The position numbers and the translations under genes were made by a program. The notes under the pieces were generated by a model. That model was not told the DNA's origin. It saw only the letters and a program-made list of their open reading frames with translations, and made no database searches. From NCBI RefSeq assembly GCF_000002995.4, contig NW_025062479.1, forward strand, positions 20,022,721 through 20,086,720: a stretch of DNA of 64,000 nucleotides. Reading direction: 5' to 3'. Below, piece after piece: positions 13,061 to 26,904 of this stretch. Source of the DNA: Brugia malayi. Its lineage: Eukaryota > Nematoda > Chromadorea > Rhabditida > Onchocercidae. How positions within the stretch are numbered: the stretch's first letter is position 1; every line of letters begins with the position of its first letter.

Positions 13061-14219
13061 GTGTAAATTCATTTGTGAAAAAGTGTAAATTCATTAATTA
13101 TTGATTAATAGGTGCAAAAGCTAGATATTTATTTACATTTTGAAAATAGTAAAAAAAGGGTTTTAAATTTGAAATAGAATTTAATTAGCGATTTCAATTT
13201 TCCATAACTCCGAAAATATTCTAGCAATTTGTTAAATGAATTTGAATAACTAGCAAAAAATTTTCGTTTTAGAGAATTTATAAACTAAATGTGTGCGAAT
13301 AACTTGAAGTAAAATTATTAATAGAAAATATAATCGCATTAAATACTCTGATAATCATTCATGGGGCATTTTAGTAATCCAATTATGATTTTGTAAGTTT
13401 TGACATGAAAAATATTAATAACTTACAATTAAAAACATCTCAAACTAAATAGTATACTAATTTTTATTGGTCATCAGACATATCAGTTGTTATCAATCAG
13501 ACATATCATTTGTTTATTCCTATAAGGCAAGAATTACTAATGCAATGATTCGAGAATTCTGTTTTTTTTTTTTTTAAAAAAAAAAGAAAAAGAAAAGAAA
13601 AAATAGCAGATAATAAGAATATCGAAATCATTGCAAAAGGAATTGACATTAGTAATTTGTAGCAATATTTTACTAATACCATGAATCGTATTGATAAAAA
13701 TGTGGAAATAATAGTTAGGAAAACTTGCAAATTCAATTAATTGTTGGAATACTACAATGATAAAATACGAATGAATAATGAAACAATAGAAATAAATAAA
13801 GCGAAAAATTTTAAGTCCGAATAAATGAATTACTGAAGTTATTTTGCTAAAGTATTTTGTCATCACAGAAAAATCAGATTTTTTTCTCTCTACTTTAAAG
13901 TATAGTAAGTTAGTGAAAATTCGTTAAATCAAAAAAGAAGAAAATTTTGAAATGAAAAAAGTTGAAAAATTGATATTACACGAAATAAAATAAAATTCCA
14001 CACTTCAGTTTCTAATTCTTTCCATATGTGTACCTGTACACATATATATATATATATATGTATGACAGCTAGGTAATTTCAGGTTTGGACTAAGTGCAAA
14101 GATCAATGTTGAAATTTAATCATCAAATTCCGCAACCGATTTTATCAAGCATTTCCAGTTGTGAAATTTTCCAACTGTGCTAGAAAATACCGGAAGCTTA
14201 TCAAATATGATTTAATATT
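13061..14219. other. Non-coding stretch
   Basis: No supportable gene. Holds a repeated ATCAGACATATCA (about 13473-13510), a T/A junction run near 13561-13585 and an (AT)n run at about 14040-14060. Confidence 0.5.
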
Positions 14220-14476
14220 TTATTTCTTTTGCAAACGATAATTGCTGCAAAAATGAGCAGTCCAAAGAACATTAGGATTGGCACTAACCTTTAACCTTTC
14301 GTAAATTTTTAAAGTTAGGTAAGGGTTCAAAGAGCAACAGTAGTATGTATTGGAAATTTTTTGCTCCATAATTTAATTCGAATATTTTATCATTGCTAAT
14401 GGAAGTTTACCTGAACGAGTACGGTTGTCCAATTTAAATGGGATTTTAAAATGAATTCTTTTTTAAATTGTCCTAT
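14220..14476 (-). CDS. Candidate two-exon 3' end of an unknown minus-strand gene
   Basis: Exon A, 14476-14411, has acceptor ATTGTGCAG and donor GTTCAG|GTAAAC with one open frame in phase 0 at both ends (IGQFKKEFILKSHLNWTTV, then LVQ). After a 122-base intron, acceptor GTTAAAG starts 14288-14220, which in phase 0 reads VSANPNVLWTAHFCSNYR and ends at TAA. A second frame of the same segment is strongly hydrophobic (PILMFFGLLIFAAIIVCKRN), but it is phase-incompatible with exon A. No family recognised. Upstream exons, if any, lie to the right. Moderately weak evidence. Confidence 0.28.
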
Positions 14477-14884
14477 CTGCACAATCACATACTTTTGTCA
14501 TGTTTTTTCCCTTACCCTTTTTTCCTTTTATATCTGAAATTTAAAAGGAACCTTAAAAAATTCTTCGAAACAATTTAAATGTTTAAAAATTTTGAAATTA
14601 AAATTGTTCAAAGCACATTATCTTCGAGAAATGAAAAAAGTTCATCTGATTATCCTCATTAAAATTTTGATAAACTGCAAAAGTTTTATTTTCAAGCAAA
14701 ATTTTTAAGTGATTAAATCTATGTTATTTTATTATTTTTGATGAACTTCATTTATATTTTATGAACTTTTTTAAATATTTAAAAATTTTGATGAGAAATC
14801 ATTATGTAATATCATTAGAATCCCTAAAAAATTTTGCTTTCATAAATAATAATTGAATTAAAAGGAATGTATTAGTGAAATTAC

Positions 14885-15095
14885 AACAGTAATATAAATT
14901 ATCATTGTTGTTACTATTATTATCATTATTACCATTGTTGTTATTACTATTTAATATTATTGTCATTATTATTGTTATTATTATTATCACGATTTATTAG
15001 TACTATTGTTAATGTTATTACTATCTTTTATTTTTTTTTTTATTATTACTAATTATTATTAATTATTGCTATCAGTTCTATCATTGTTATTTTTC
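14885..15095. repeat. ATT/GTT trinucleotide-rich tract
   Basis: Imperfect ATTATT/ATTGTT/ATTACT repetition on the plus strand. It creates open frames of Asn or Ile/Val runs with no protein meaning. Confidence 0.75.
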
Positions 15096-15386
15096 GTGAT
15101 TCTTGGCAGATCAATCAATCAATGAATTAATCAATCAATTTCGCTTCTGTCTATTTGGCAACATGTCGTTGTCCATGAGTATATATAAATATTTTTTTTT
15201 TGGATGACATCTTTTAGACAATTTATTGTGCTGTTATTGCAGGCAGTAAATATTAAAATGCATAAACTTGTATTATTATTTTTAATTCTAAATTTTTAAT
15301 TTTTTATTTTAAATTAGTTGTTGTTTTTTTTTTAATTTTTAATTTTAAAATTTTCATTCATTTCAAATTTCGAATTCCTATTGCAA

Positions 15387-15623
15387 ATGTTCCAAGTCAC
15401 TAGCAAATTAAGTGTATTTCAATGCATAAAGCAATATGAGAATGAGAAAATAAGTTGGAAAATGTCACATACAATTTGCGCCATGCATGCAAAACAAATG
15501 TATCCAATTTCATCAACCTACCCATATAAACTCTTCGATGTGCAAACGTGCAACTGCAACACGCAGACACAGAGACGATCGCGCATAAACTCAAATGGCA
15601 TGTGGGATGCTTTTTACATGTAA
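15387..15623 (+). CDS. Candidate small open frame, 78 codons, unknown product
   Basis: An ATG-initiated frame with mixed composition, unlike the Phe/Ile/Lys-only frames typical of this sequence. It contains four Cys, three of them late (FQCIKQ, TICAMH, TCNCNTQTQRR), and a patch where base composition rises clearly in G+C. No signal peptide, no family recognised, no clean donor. The opposite strand carries TGTTGCAG and TATATGG|GTAGGT around a 32-base stretch (15556-15525), so strand and status are uncertain. A second 67-codon frame in another phase follows at 15647-15850. Confidence 0.22.
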   Translation: MFQVTSKLSVFQCIKQYENEKISWKMSHTICAMHAKQMYPISSTYPYKLFDVQTCNCNTQTQRRSRINSNGMWDAFYM

Positions 15624-15850
15624 TGATGTTACCATATTCTTAGCTGATGAAACATTGCATTTGTTTGATGTGTAAAACTTACGAGTTTATATTTCAATAT
15701 CCATCCTTAATTGTTTACTACAACTATCAAACGTGTGGGTGTGAAATGCTTTTCGAATTCTTACGTAATGTTTACGTCAGCATTTATCTTTTATCTCACA
15801 TTATGCTAATTTATCAAATTGCTTTTCGTTTTCAAGAAAAAAAGAATTAA

Positions 15851-18800
15851 AAATTGAAAATAAGCTGAATTATTTTCTGATAGCTTTTTACTCCACATTT
15901 AACTTATTTTATTCGAATGCTGAATATATTGAATAATTTTACTAATCTTTTTGTTATTTATGTTATCAATTTCAGATGATAAGAACAATCAATGAATTAT
16001 ATACCAGTTGATAATTCATGGCTAGGTTTACGTTACGATCATCAGCGATTATAATAGTAATAATAATGATAACTTAAACAATTATATGATTACGTACATA
16101 GCTTAAATAATCATTAACAAATTTATCATTGGCTAAGTTGATATGACAATTTAATTATTTTGCTCATATAAAACTTGTTACGGTTTCGAATAAAAATTTA
16201 ATTTATTTCTGTTATGAAAAAATTTTTTTCGATTCTTATACATTTTATGCTTGCTGCTTTGTGCTTGTGTATTTTTTTTTTTTTTTTTTTTAAATTTAAA
16301 ATAACCTGACGCATTTAAGTACTTGGCAATTTAAGTTGGTTTGTATTAACGTCAATTTTTTAGCAAAAAGTAAGATGAAAAATTGAATTATTTTTTTGAC
16401 ATTATAAAGATGAATGATAAGAATTAATCATTATCAATCGCTGCTTTGTTATTGATTTCAATCAGTTTTTTTATTTGATATGATAATAGTACGAGCAATA
16501 TTGGGCGCTATCCTTTAGACAAAATAAAATACAAAAAAAAAAAATAAAAAAAAAAAATGATAAATTTGCTAATGTACAAACAGTTGCTAAATGCTAATGC
16601 CTAAAAGCAAAAGCACAGCGTTTTCATGGGAAAAAGTAAGTGTAAATAAAATAAAAGTGTAAACATATATATAATATTAGCATATATATTGCATATTAAA
16701 TAAATTATTGCGTTTCCAGTTGCATTTATTGCCAAGCGCAAATGTCATATCACCATGACAGTCATCATTTTATCAAATGCAGTTATTATATTGCCATACT
16801 TAATCGTTAATATTCAATATTTAATGTTTCAAGAAGCTTATTTGTCATATTACCACAATCAGCTATTAATTTATCCGGCGCAACTGTTATATAAGCAGGT
16901 ATAGTTATTATTTGGCATTGTGCAATTATGATATCATTAGGTGTAAATACTATATTGCTGAGTATAACTGTATTATTGCCAATGAAATCATTGTAATCAT
17001 TATAGTATTGAATAAAATAAAACTATTATATTAATAAGTAAACTTATTTTATTAGAGAGTAAAATCATGATTTTATAAAGTACAATTATTCATCATTAAA
17101 CATTAAGTGTTGAAATAGCATATGAGGAACATTACTATGATATTATTATTATTGTTATCACTATTATTATTAATTATTAATGTTCCTTTCCAAAAGTAGT
17201 TGAGTTTGTTTATTAAATTTTCTCATACAAAAAATGAATTTTTCATTTTGTTTTTCATCATTTAAACAAATAAAAAAATTTGACCATTAATATTTGTTTT
17301 TGCTTTTGTTTTTTTAACAGTGAGAATGCACTTGTAAGATTAAAATGAGAAAACTGTTAAAAGAAGATGTATGTCACAAATGTCTTTATTTGATTTCAAC
17401 TGATGACACTTCTTTTTTGCTTTTTACACAAAAATTCTCTCTTTTCTCTTTTTTTCTTGCATTTTACTTTTAACTTTGTAATCAATTAATAGTAAATATA
17501 TTTTGTTGGTGTAATTTTTGTAATTATTTTAAATGGAAAATAATAATAAGTGAAAGGGTGGACGAATTATATAATGAAATGGAAATAATATAATATCTAA
17601 ATGATTAATTTTAAAAAGATTTAAAGCAAAAGGAGAAAAAAAACAAAGTGAGACCTAATATCGCAATTCCAATAAATAATCAGAAATGTTCTTTTTTTCG
17701 ATTCACACAGTTTTGGTCAACAAATTTTTTCAATAAAAAAAGGAGCAAATTTTTTGCTGAAAAAAATTGAATTTTTTTTTATTGATTCGAAAAGAACAGC
17801 AAAGCCAATTTAAATAGAATAAAAAAGAAAGAAAGAAAAAGAAAAATGAACTTTTGAATATTAAATCAGTTTTTTTGATTTAATTTAATATTTTTTCTGT
17901 TTTTTTTTTTTTAACATATTTCAACGAATATTTCGTTTTTCTTTTTCCCTTTCTTTATTTGCATTTTTATTTTCAGACTTTCTTTCCGTTACTTCTTCCT
18001 TTCAATCTTTCTGGCTGTGCTAAAAACATTCTTCTTATCATTTTATTGTTTTTTTTTTTTATGTTCAACCTTTATTCTATATCTTTTTATTAGAAAATTA
18101 AAAAACATAAATATTTTTATAGAATTTCTTAAAATATAATTTTATCTTTTTCTTTTCGCTTTTTTCGGTAAAACAAAGAAAAAGAAAAGGAAATCAGTGA
18201 AGATAAAGAAACAAAAAACTGAGAAATGAAAAGTTAATCAAAGTTTAATTATCAAATTATCGTTTCACCATTTAATCAAGAAATGGCCAGCAACCGTACT
18301 GTTGTTATCATTTCAATGACCTTGTCATTTTCAATCATTTTTTTTTCTCATTGCATTCTTTTTTAAAATTCTTTCAAAAAATATATTAAACCATTTGTTG
18401 TCATTCATTCATATTTTTATTTTAAAGATGCTCTTGTACTAAATTTCGAAATTTCGAAGGATAATTAATCAATTTGTAATTTTTACTGTCATTTGTTTTA
18501 TTGGATCTTTTTTTTTTTTTAATAGAATATTTAAGTTTTAAAATATTATTTAAAAAATTTTCCTCTTTTTCTTCACATTGATTGATTATTATTTATTTAT
18601 TATTCATAAGTTAAAGGCTCACAAATTTTCAAAGTTTAAAAAATATATTCCTAAAATTAAAAAATGGGTAGTGAAAATGAACAAATGTAGCAAAAATGTT
18701 ATTTGCTGTAAAAAGGATATATTTCAACTTCATTAATTGTTAAATTATGTGACCTACTAATTCAAACTAATTTTAACGTAAAGTGGTGTAATAAATATAC

Positions 18801-20640
18801 AAACGTACGTTAGCAAACGTAAGCTGGTATAATAATTAATTATATGATAATGCTTGTTAAGCTAAATGACTTTTTAATAGGTAAATGAATATACGACATA
18901 TTAGCTGCTAATTGATTTTTGCGTGATTTTAACGTACGTGTAACAGATGTATAAGCAATTTCAACTAAATAAAACTAGCATGATAATAATTAGTTAAATG
19001 TTAATAAATAAATTTTATACTTCTTGTTTGTCATACATTTTGTTAGCTTGTTTAAATGAATTTTTTTTTAACTTCATAAATTTTATGGAATGAAGCGTAA
19101 AAGTTTGATATTTTTGATATAGTTGTGTGTGAGTTTGTATGTTTGTTCACGTGAGATCGATACCAAATGTTTAGATAAAACTTAAGTAAGCAATAGAAAA
19201 AAAGTTTTTGTTTAACAGTTGCATTAATTGAACAACTTGAAAAGTGAATGAGAAAAAATGTTGTTTGAATTATACTTTTTTTTTTCAATTTTTAATTTTT
19301 TTATATTTAAGCTTTATTAAATCATTTTTATTTCAGAAATTATTTACTTTCAAATTTTTTCTATTTCCTTTTTCCAACAAATTTTGTTTTTAGAAGAAAT
19401 TTTTTTCTTCTAAAATTTCTTCAATAGTTATTCACAACAAATGGACATTTTTTAAGTTAAAAAAAAAAAAAATTACTTTTTACTTTTTACAATTACTTCT
19501 TCCGTCGTTCTAAACATAAATTTCGGGTGCAGTAAAGCTAATATTGCAATACAATAAGAAAAACAATTTTTTTTGCTATACAAGATAAATTAAAAGATAT
19601 ATGCATAAGTAATGTAATTAATGTAGCAGTATGGTAGGAACTAAAATGACCTAAATCGAGGTAACAAATTAAAATGGAAAATAGAAATATGCATAATTTG
19701 TTTTATACTGAATAAAATTTTATTTAAAATAGATATTTAATGTTCATAATAATGTACTATTATAGTTAATATATCTATTTTTAACATTGTTGTTGTTTAT
19801 ATTATACTGGCTAGTTAGATTGTTTATTTGCTAGTATGAGCAAGAAATGTGCAACTGATTATGGAATAATTGATAATTCCGGAATATTTGATGTTGGAAA
19901 TTCATGTTAATAATAGTGATAATAATGGTGGTGATAATGATGATGATAATGGACTGATAATGATGATCATAACAATAAGATTAATAATATTTGCAGATAG
20001 AATTGTTTAATATTATTGCCATAAAATTAAATTGTTTCATACTATTCTTGAAAAGCTTGAAAATATATGTGTATGCATTTTTCCATTCTTCTAGAATTTC
20101 TGAAATTTTCACTTAAAAAAAGTCATTCAAAAAAAAAACCATATACTAATGTATTATCATTGATAAATTCAAAGAGTGATGCATTAACACTCATTTACTT
20201 GAAATAGGTTAAAATAGACTTAATCGATCCTAGGAATATGTTAATGTTTTATTACCATTTTATTTTATTCATCTTATGTTTTTTTACCATTCATCTTATC
20301 ATTTTATCAGGTTGATTTATTCACTAATACTTAATCAATCATTAAAATTGAATCATTGGATTATGAATTTGATAAAAATGAAAAATATCGTAGGTGGTCG
20401 TTCCGTTACATTTATACTTCTTTTATTATCTAATAATGCTACACTTTTATTGAATGAACAATTTTAGGAGAATGTTCCGGTAACAAGGTAAATAAATATA
20501 CGTGATCGTTTCGTTATGTTGTAAACTGCAATTGCTTATTTGCTGATAAGTAATCTTTACTCTAACTTTAATGATCTATTGATAGCATGATAGTGACAAT
20601 TCTACCGTACAGTAATAATCATTAGTGACCATTGACACGC
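15851..20640. other. Long gene-poor stretch
   Basis: Poly(A/T) runs, loose degenerate repetition of ATTATATTGCCA-like words around 16740-17000, and GATAAT-type repeats at about 19905-19990. I see no exon with paired splice sites. Confidence 0.45.
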
Positions 20641-20737
20641 ATACAATAAACATACAGTATACAATGAGGATACAATATGCAATAAACATACACGTATACA
20701 ATGAACATGCACGTATACAATGAATATGCACGTATAA
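20641..20737. repeat. Short tandem array, unit about 19 bp
   Basis: About five copies related to ACAATGAACATGCACGTAT. The last three are close to identical and the first two are diverged (ACAATAAACATACAGTAT). Confidence 0.85.
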
Positions 20738-21478
20738 CATTCATATTAAAACTGGAAAATACACTGAAATATAGTTAAATTTAAAGTCTCACAATTTCTT
20801 TCTCTCGCTTATCCTTTTCCGGATTGACTGTTTTGTAAAACATTTTTTGATATGTGATGTATTTGAAGGCAACGTCGATATCAGTGCTATATGATAAGTA
20901 TTTTCATTTATTTTAGATAGTCATATCAATAATCTAATGAGGTCAGCAATTATTAATATTTATGCGTATGAAGTCAAAAATTATTTTGGACAAAAATTAT
21001 TTTATACTCGCAGAAACTTTCAATTTTACTCAAAAATTTAATTTTACTGACAAATTTTTTCCACGCTGAATAAAATCGCTAATTTGTTCCAATTTTTGTT
21101 TACTTTAAGATGTAATTCTAATAAAAAAATGATATCTTATTACAAATTAAACATCAAATTTTAAATAAAAAATTGTTTGAAAAGACTTACAAAATAAGTA
21201 GCAATTGAATAAGTAATAAGTTTATATGTAATTAAACACTATTAATTAATAGATAAGGAATCTTTCCTAAAATAAAATTTGGTATGAACGTTATTAATTA
21301 TAACGCATTTTGAAAAAGAAAAAGCTATGGAAGCAACAAAATTTTTTAACCAGTTAAAATTATCTATCGTGAAACTTATTATTTATAAACATTACTGATC
21401 CAAAATAATTTGAAGTTGCAAAAATAACCACGCCTGATTTTTTCTGTTGCTTTTATTTCGTCTTAATACAAAATTACT

Positions 21479-21536
21479 AAATGTTTCATAAAGTAAATAT
21501 TAATTAGCACATTAATATTTACTTTATGAAACATTT
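21479..21536. repeat. Perfect inverted repeat: 26-bp arms, 6-base loop
   Basis: The arm at 21479-21504 is the exact reverse complement of 21511-21536, with loop TAGCAC. The 58-base unit would fold as an uninterrupted A+T-rich hairpin. The arm begins AAATGTTTCATAAAGTAAAT. The flanks are not symmetric, so this is not part of a longer inverted repeat. Confidence 0.97.
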
Positions 21537-21540
21537 TAAT

Positions 21541-24500
21541 ATATCACTGTATATTTCTAACTTATTTACAAATAATCATTAAAAAATTATAACTATTTAT
21601 TCAATTATAAAATCCGATGTTAAAGGATTTTTTTAAATAAGAATGTTGTTGATTAATTACCAATAATAATGGCAAATCTTTCTTGCTTACCTAATAAATG
21701 TTAATTTGTGAAGTGATAAGAAAATATGGGAAATATTTAAGGACAAGAAAGGAAAAATTGGTAAATAAGAAAGGGAATATTAAATAAAACATAGGTTGTT
21801 CGTCAATTCCTAATTTAAATTATGATATCAAACTAATTAAATATACGAATGAATAAATTGACAAGTTGTAAGTAATTTGTATGACATATGGCATAAATGA
21901 ATTTAATGTGACAATTTAACGCAGATTTTTTTATTTCATTTATTTTCAAAAAATTTTTAAATTATGTCAACTATCTTTCCAATCATCATTATTTATATTC
22001 CATTGATATTGTCTCATATGAGGAAATTCTTCAGCAACTTAAAAATTTTTTTTTCAGCTTTTCGAACATTTCAGTAATTGTACAATTTTGATGCAAATGC
22101 TATAAATTAAATTTTATGTTATTTTTGATTTTTTCATCTAATATAAATTTTGGTATTTTTCTACTTGAAACTTTATTTCAGTTTGGAATTTGGCAAAGAA
22201 AAAGTTGTGTTGCAGAAATTATTTTAATTATGTTGGAACTGGTTAAATTATTAAAAGTTTTTCAGTTTAACTATTATTGCTATTCCATGGTATTGTAGAT
22301 TTTGCTCCTTAATTATATTGCAATTCATTTTTATTTACAATATTGCCATCTGATTTCAAACTTTAATAAATCAAATAAGATGAATGAAGTAGTGAAATGG
22401 GGTAAGCATTGTTTATATGACCTTCATATTTTCTAAAATTAACTGAAATTTAGTTTTAAGTATGGCTACCTGATCTCTTTTACCATCACTTAATCATTTT
22501 AGATGAAAATCCTTTCTCATTTATTTTCACTTCAATTTCTGCCTGTTCGGTAAATAAGATTTCCAAACAATTTGTTGGATTAAAAGAAATTAACTTATTT
22601 TTTAACAAAGACGATATTTCGGTGGCATTCCAGAAATAAAATGATCAAAGAAAACAAAAAAAAAAGTCACTTAGAAATTGAAAATTGAAAAAAAAAAGGT
22701 TCTGATGATTTTAATATTGAAAAAAGCGCAAGTAAAAATTAAGTATTATGAATTTCACGTTTAGTATTTGTTTATAGTTTCTGTAAGGTTAAAGGAAAAA
22801 ACTGCACGTGAGCGTATTCCTACTGAATCATTTAGCTCAATTTTATTCAAATTCACTCCTCTATTCCATTTCTCAAAATTTCCAAGCATTGGTTTTGAAA
22901 CTTTCAATTTAAATTCTCCATTTTATCATGGGAATAGATTATAAATTGTAAATTTTTAAATACTTTAGAAAACTCAGAAATTTTGCATGATTTGCATAGC
23001 TTAATTAAGTTTTGAAAAAACAATGTAGCATTGTAAACTCAGTAAAAAAACTCAAAAAATTTTTAACTAAAAATTTTCATAATTTTACTTGAAAAAAAAG
23101 TTACAAGATTACACCATAATAAGTGCTGAATACTTATCGTTTTTCAATTTTTTTTTTTTTTATTTTTTTAAAATCGAATTGAAACAGCTTCCTAATTTTT
23201 AATACCTCAATTTACTGCATTCTTCAAATTGAAATATATTAACATTATAAGAGTTTTTCATCTTAAAATTTGTCAAAATTAGTAATATTTATAATTAATA
23301 TCGTATTTAGAAAATTATTCATTATCTATTTATTAATGTTTAATAATTACATACAAAACAATTACTTGTTTATTGAAATATTTTGTAATTTTGTAGGAGA
23401 AAATTTTGTATATAAAATTTGGCGCTTAGTTTACACTAATAATTAATTAATTAAAGTATTTCAATTTTAACAACATAGAATATTTAAGTTCCTTGCCTTT
23501 TTCATTTTTAATTGTATAATTGATGGTATTGGAATTCAAATTATAATGGTAGGTATTTATATATTCTGTGTATTAAAAAAAAGAAAAAAAATTGATTACC
23601 TATTGCAAGTTTACTTCTCATAAAATTGAAATTTTCTTTGATGTCAAATAGTTTGAGAGCATCAACAATGATTTTAAATGAACGTCGACCGAAAAGAATA
23701 CATTCATGTATACTTTACATTGTTATCCCATTAACACACTTTTTTCACAAAATTTAAGTAATACTACCCAATTACTTCGGCCATTTTGCTTAGACCACTT
23801 TGATTAATCTAAATACATTTTCAAACCAAAGAAAGCAATTTTATTTCCATCTTTCAGTTTTAAGATTTTTTGTAACCATGATTCGTTTTTCTTCTAATCT
23901 ATTTTAATTAGTTGGTTATTATTTAATTTTACAGAGTATTTCTTTAACACAGTTCAAATACAAGTAAGCATTTTTGTAATTTTAAAAAGCACGAAAAAAA
24001 TTTGCATTTTTAATTTTTTTACTGTCACAATTGATAAAGTAATACTTAAGCAAGGTTTGTATGTGAATAAATAAAGAAAACGAAGAAAAAAAAAATAGGA
24101 AAAAAGGAAAAATAATTGAACTCATCATATAAATCAATTATTTTAGGACAATACTAAATCAATGAAAGGGCCTAAATTTTCTTTTTTATGTGTAAAGTAA
24201 ATTTGTCCTTGGCCTTAATAATGAAAGTTTAGTTTAATTGATAAGATATCATTTTGGTTTCGTTCCTTCATAATATCTTTTTTCATTTCTAATTTAAACA
24301 ACAAATTTTATGCTATCTTTTATCACTCTTTTTTCATCATTGCTGCTGCATTCTAAATTAATTGAAAATTTGAAATTTCATTTAATTATTTAGTCATTGT
24401 TAATTATAGGCTTTTCTGTTTTCCCCTTACTTTTTTTTAAAAAATTTTTTAATACTTTAGTATTTTTTTTTTGGTTTCTGTTTTTTCATTTTCATTTTTC

Positions 24501-26900
24501 ATACATAATGTTATTGTAGCATTGTTCAACCCAATTTATTCTAATTACTTCTTCGTTCTACTTTTAAGCTCTTTAAACATAAAATATTCTGAATGTAAAA
24601 TTTTTCGGAAATATGAATTAATTGGAAATATTGTTTTTTTTTTTTTTTTGCCCTTATTTATTTTAACTCTTTTTCTCCCTGCTTTTGTTGACAATTTACA
24701 AACGTTTTGCACACGGAATATTCCGGAAAACATTTTTTTTCCTTCCGAAAACAAAGAAATTGCGATTAATTGGAAATATTATTATTACACCTTCTTCTAC
24801 CTAGATAATAATAAATGCAGAACAATAATGATGAAAAATTTTGAGAAAAAGCAGAGTAGTGGCATCGAAGGATGTTTACAGTTCTACGGTATACATTTTC
24901 ATAATTAGTTAATTAAATATTCCGATATACACCGTAACCAATTGTGCTATACTGTATGTTTACTGTAAATCGAAATATTATATTGATTGTTGCTTGGTTG
25001 AATCAAATATTTTCAAATTTTATAATAATTGGTACAACTGAAATATATCAATTCTCAAATTTAAAACACTTTTATGTTAAATAGTTTTCAAGAAAAAGTA
25101 TAGACTTGGACTAAGTGCATTGCTCACACCTCCATAATTTGTTTTTTAGTTGTTTTTTTTTTAAAAAAAAAAAACTTTAGAGACTTAAAATTTCATGTTT
25201 TTTAAAGAAACTACACTTGTAAGTTGTAAAATTGAAAAGTAATTTAAAATACATGACGCAGATCACGTTTTTTTTTTTAATCTTTGAAAACATTTAACGT
25301 TTTTAAATTAATGAAAGCAGATACATCTATTTGAATCTAATATATAAGTAAATCATTTGTAAAAGTTGCATATGCATAAAAGTGATAAAAGTCAACATTA
25401 AAAAATGAAAAGTTTTAGAGAACATAGAATGTAATCATATTTAAATTTGAAAGATGAAAAAAAGATGTAAATTATTGAAAAATAAATTTCGACCACTAAT
25501 TTATTTTAATATATCAATCGAAATAAAAAATTAGCGCAATTTGACTCTCTAATTTTTCACTTCAAAAGTTAATACATACAATCATATCATTCCTTATCTT
25601 TCATATTATTATAATTAAAAATAGCTATGCTATAAAATTCACAATCTTAACTATAATTTTCACAATCGGGTGATAATGATGTTATAACGATGATAATAAT
25701 GATAACAATGATGACGTGATGATAATAGCTGTGCTGTTGACATTAACAATGATATATATATATATATGTATAATTGAAGGTCAGTTTCGTTGAATATTGT
25801 AATTTGTGATAATTATAATACTCGAATAGGGATGACCTTCGTAAGTTCACACACAAAAAAAAAAAGCAAAATAAGTTTTCACACAAAATTTTTGCAAAAT
25901 TCAGCAACATGCACTTCCATTTCTATTTTTATTCTAGGATATCTTCATAATTAGCATAATGTTTTTCTTTCATAATGTATCATAGAACGAAAAAATTGAC
26001 GTTTAACTAAACGTAAGTGAAACCATTTTTGAAATAGAAGTATTTCTCATACGCGAATCATGTATTTCATCTCAAATTATATGATCACTTTACGAACTTA
26101 ATTTTAAAAAGAAATTTGATGTGCAAGTGTGCCTTTAAATTTAACAATGCTTTTAAATTTTTTTCAGTTAATCTGTTGTTTGACTTGAATGATTCCTTTT
26201 TCCGATTATAAAAATAAACATTATCGGAAATTTGAAGAGGTTCCGAAAATTCAATACATTATTTCTTATTTCACTTAAGCTGTTGTATTCTTATCATTTT
26301 GATAACTATGGAAGGATGTTATTGAGCTGAACTATAAATCTGATTAAGTCTATCCGTATTAGAACTAATTGGCATTCTTCACCTATTCACTTTTCTTCTC
26401 CTTCTTAAATTACACTTTTTATTATCGGAAGATAAACTTCGTAAAATAATATTTCGACTACTAAATGGATTTTTTATTTTATTCTTTATATATATTTTAG
26501 AGGTTTAGAAATTTGCAATACCTAATTGCTTTCTATTTTTAAATATTGGGATTTTTTTGTCAGTTTTAGGTAATAAAAAATGAAAATTAAAAAATTAAAT
26601 AAAGAAGAATTAAAACAGTCAAATAAAGATGGAAGAAAATGCACAAAATGAATGAGAAAACATGTTTTTTAACAAATTAATAGTGGTAGATCATGTCATG
26701 TCATCCTTACTGATAATTCCATGATAACTACGAAAAGAGGAAAAACAAAAAATGCTACTCAAATCATTTTCCCGTCATCATATCATGTTTTGCACATTTG
26801 GATGAAAATTTTCTGATCTTTTAGTCTGAAACATTTGATCAATAATCTTATCTTTATTATCAGTGTGAATATGAATGCCATTTCTATTATATTTCCTATG
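21541..26900. other. Long gene-poor stretch
   Basis: Holds a 145-codon frame from a TTG codon at 24471 that crosses a poly(T) run and has no family resemblance; GATGATAAT-type repeats at about 25670-25735; an (AT)n run at about 25750-25768; and a TTGGACTAAGTGCA word at about 25106 that also occurs near 14085. No supportable exon. Confidence 0.45.
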
Positions 26901-26904
26901 CTGT

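Noticed and set aside
15525..15556. 32-base minus-strand segment between TGTTGCAG and GTAGGT
   Set aside because: Good-looking splice sites but too short, phase-incompatible with neighbouring candidates, and antisense to another open frame.
24471..24908. Longest continuous open frame in the window (145 codons, plus)
   Set aside because: It starts at TTG, crosses poly(T) runs, is mostly Phe/Leu/Ile/Asn, shows no family resemblance and has no splice or start context. Long chance frames are expected in this composition.
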